Part shown: positions 63,789 to 64,000 of the stretch, piece by piece
Layout: every line of letters starts with the position of its first letter
Position numbering within the stretch: the first letter of the stretch is position 1
NCBI GenBank assembly: GCA_963678205.1
Contig: OY782760.1
Location: forward strand, 2,914,001-2,978,000
Source of the DNA: G963556115 sp963678205
Lineage (GTDB): Bacteria; Planctomycetota; SZUA-567
Direction: 5' to 3'
Length of the DNA stretch: 64,000 nucleotides
Position numbers and translations under genes: made by a program
Notes under the pieces: generated by a model
The model's database searches: none
What the model saw: only the letters and a program-made list of their open reading frames with translations
Told to the model about the DNA's origin: nothing

Positions 63789-64000
63789 ATGGCAAGTCTA
63801 TCAACTTATGAGTACTACCGTGACGATCTATCAAAGATCCCACCACTTCGTGCAATTGCTGAAACACTTCTTGCAAGTGACAAAGTTCGCGAAGTAACTT
63901 GTGCAGAAGCTTACGAGCTAGCACAGCTTCAGGGTGATGTAGCTGTTTCTGACATGCTAATGTACCCACCTGCAGCAGAACGTCTAGGCCTACCAAAAGG
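63789..64000 (+). CDS. unrecognised protein, N-terminal part (runs off the window)
   Basis: ATG 63789 is preceded by AGGAG nine bases upstream, and the frame is open to the window edge (70 residues). The start reads MASLSTYEYYRDDLSKIPPL, then helical, Ala/Leu-rich sequence (RAIAETLLASDKVREVTCAEAYELAQLQ) and MLMYPPAAERLGLPK. No signal or membrane segment. All four Arg codons are CGT or CGC, as in oadA and oadB, a mark of strong expression. The family is not recognised. It has its own promoter after the oadGAB terminator. Confidence 0.85.
   Translation, partial: MASLSTYEYYRDDLSKIPPLRAIAETLLASDKVREVTCAEAYELAQLQGDVAVSDMLMYPPAAERLGLPK

Overview
The window is AT-rich chromosomal DNA from a Gram-negative, motile and probably anaerobic or fermentative bacterium. 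It encodes secreted lipoproteins with lipoboxes, LysM and L,D-transpeptidase envelope proteins, a flagellar export operon, chemotaxis genes, a sodium-pumping oxaloacetate decarboxylase, a putative [FeFe]-hydrogenase and glycogen debranching. The mix of an archaeal/eukaryotic-type prolyl-tRNA synthetase, tandem thioredoxin-fold secreted proteins and Cys-rich small lipoproteins would fit a deep-branching phylum such as the PVC group (Lentisphaerae-like). That placement is an inference and no marker here proves it. Most transcription units end in strong hairpins, many followed by T-runs, so operon limits can be read directly.

Layout. 1-9.4 kb is housekeeping: the tail of a membrane protein, nadC, rsmE, an EF-hand lipoprotein, the run ispD-mgtE-nth-rnc, a small unknown protein, and argH-cobI-coaX. 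9.7-15.6 kb holds an ACT-domain malic enzyme, asnB-truA and a MATE exporter. 15.6-20.4 kb holds an NlpC/P60 hydrolase with a SatP-type acetate/succinate transporter, then a chemoreceptor and cheW. 20.6-26.3 kb is the most unusual accessory block: a five-gene operon of radical SAM enzyme, TVP38 membrane protein, mercuric-reductase-like flavoprotein, fused nucleotidyl/glycosyl-transferase and MFS transporter. It resembles the rSAM/selenodomain-associated (arsenosugar-type) gene neighbourhood. 26.5-41.6 kb carries a hybrid histidine kinase, tRNA-Gly, an XRE-S24-like regulator, glgX, araD-like aldolase, proS, a metallopeptidase-LysM pair, a group-B-like [FeFe]-hydrogenase and a small lipoprotein.

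42-52.5 kb starts with trmD and then a flagellar operon: fliO-fliP-fliQ-fliR-flhB-flhA-flhF, a two-helix membrane protein where flhG is usually found, fliA, and a short charged protein, closed by a 13-bp-stem terminator. 52.7-58.4 kb carries an L,D-transpeptidase, a lipoprotein, a tandem thioredoxin-fold protein, a DUF308 membrane protein and birA. A decayed chemoreceptor gene lies at 58.5-59.1 kb. The window closes with oadG-oadA-oadB (sodium-pumping oxaloacetate decarboxylase, biotinylated by BirA) and the start of an unrecognised gene with codon use typical of high expression.

Working together: malic enzyme, the decarboxylase, the acetate/succinate transporter and the hydrogenase suggest C4-dicarboxylate/pyruvate fermentation with sodium-motive energy conservation and hydrogen metabolism. 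The flagellar, CheW and receptor genes supply motility. The radical SAM operon probably makes and exports, or membrane-anchors, an unknown modified metabolite.
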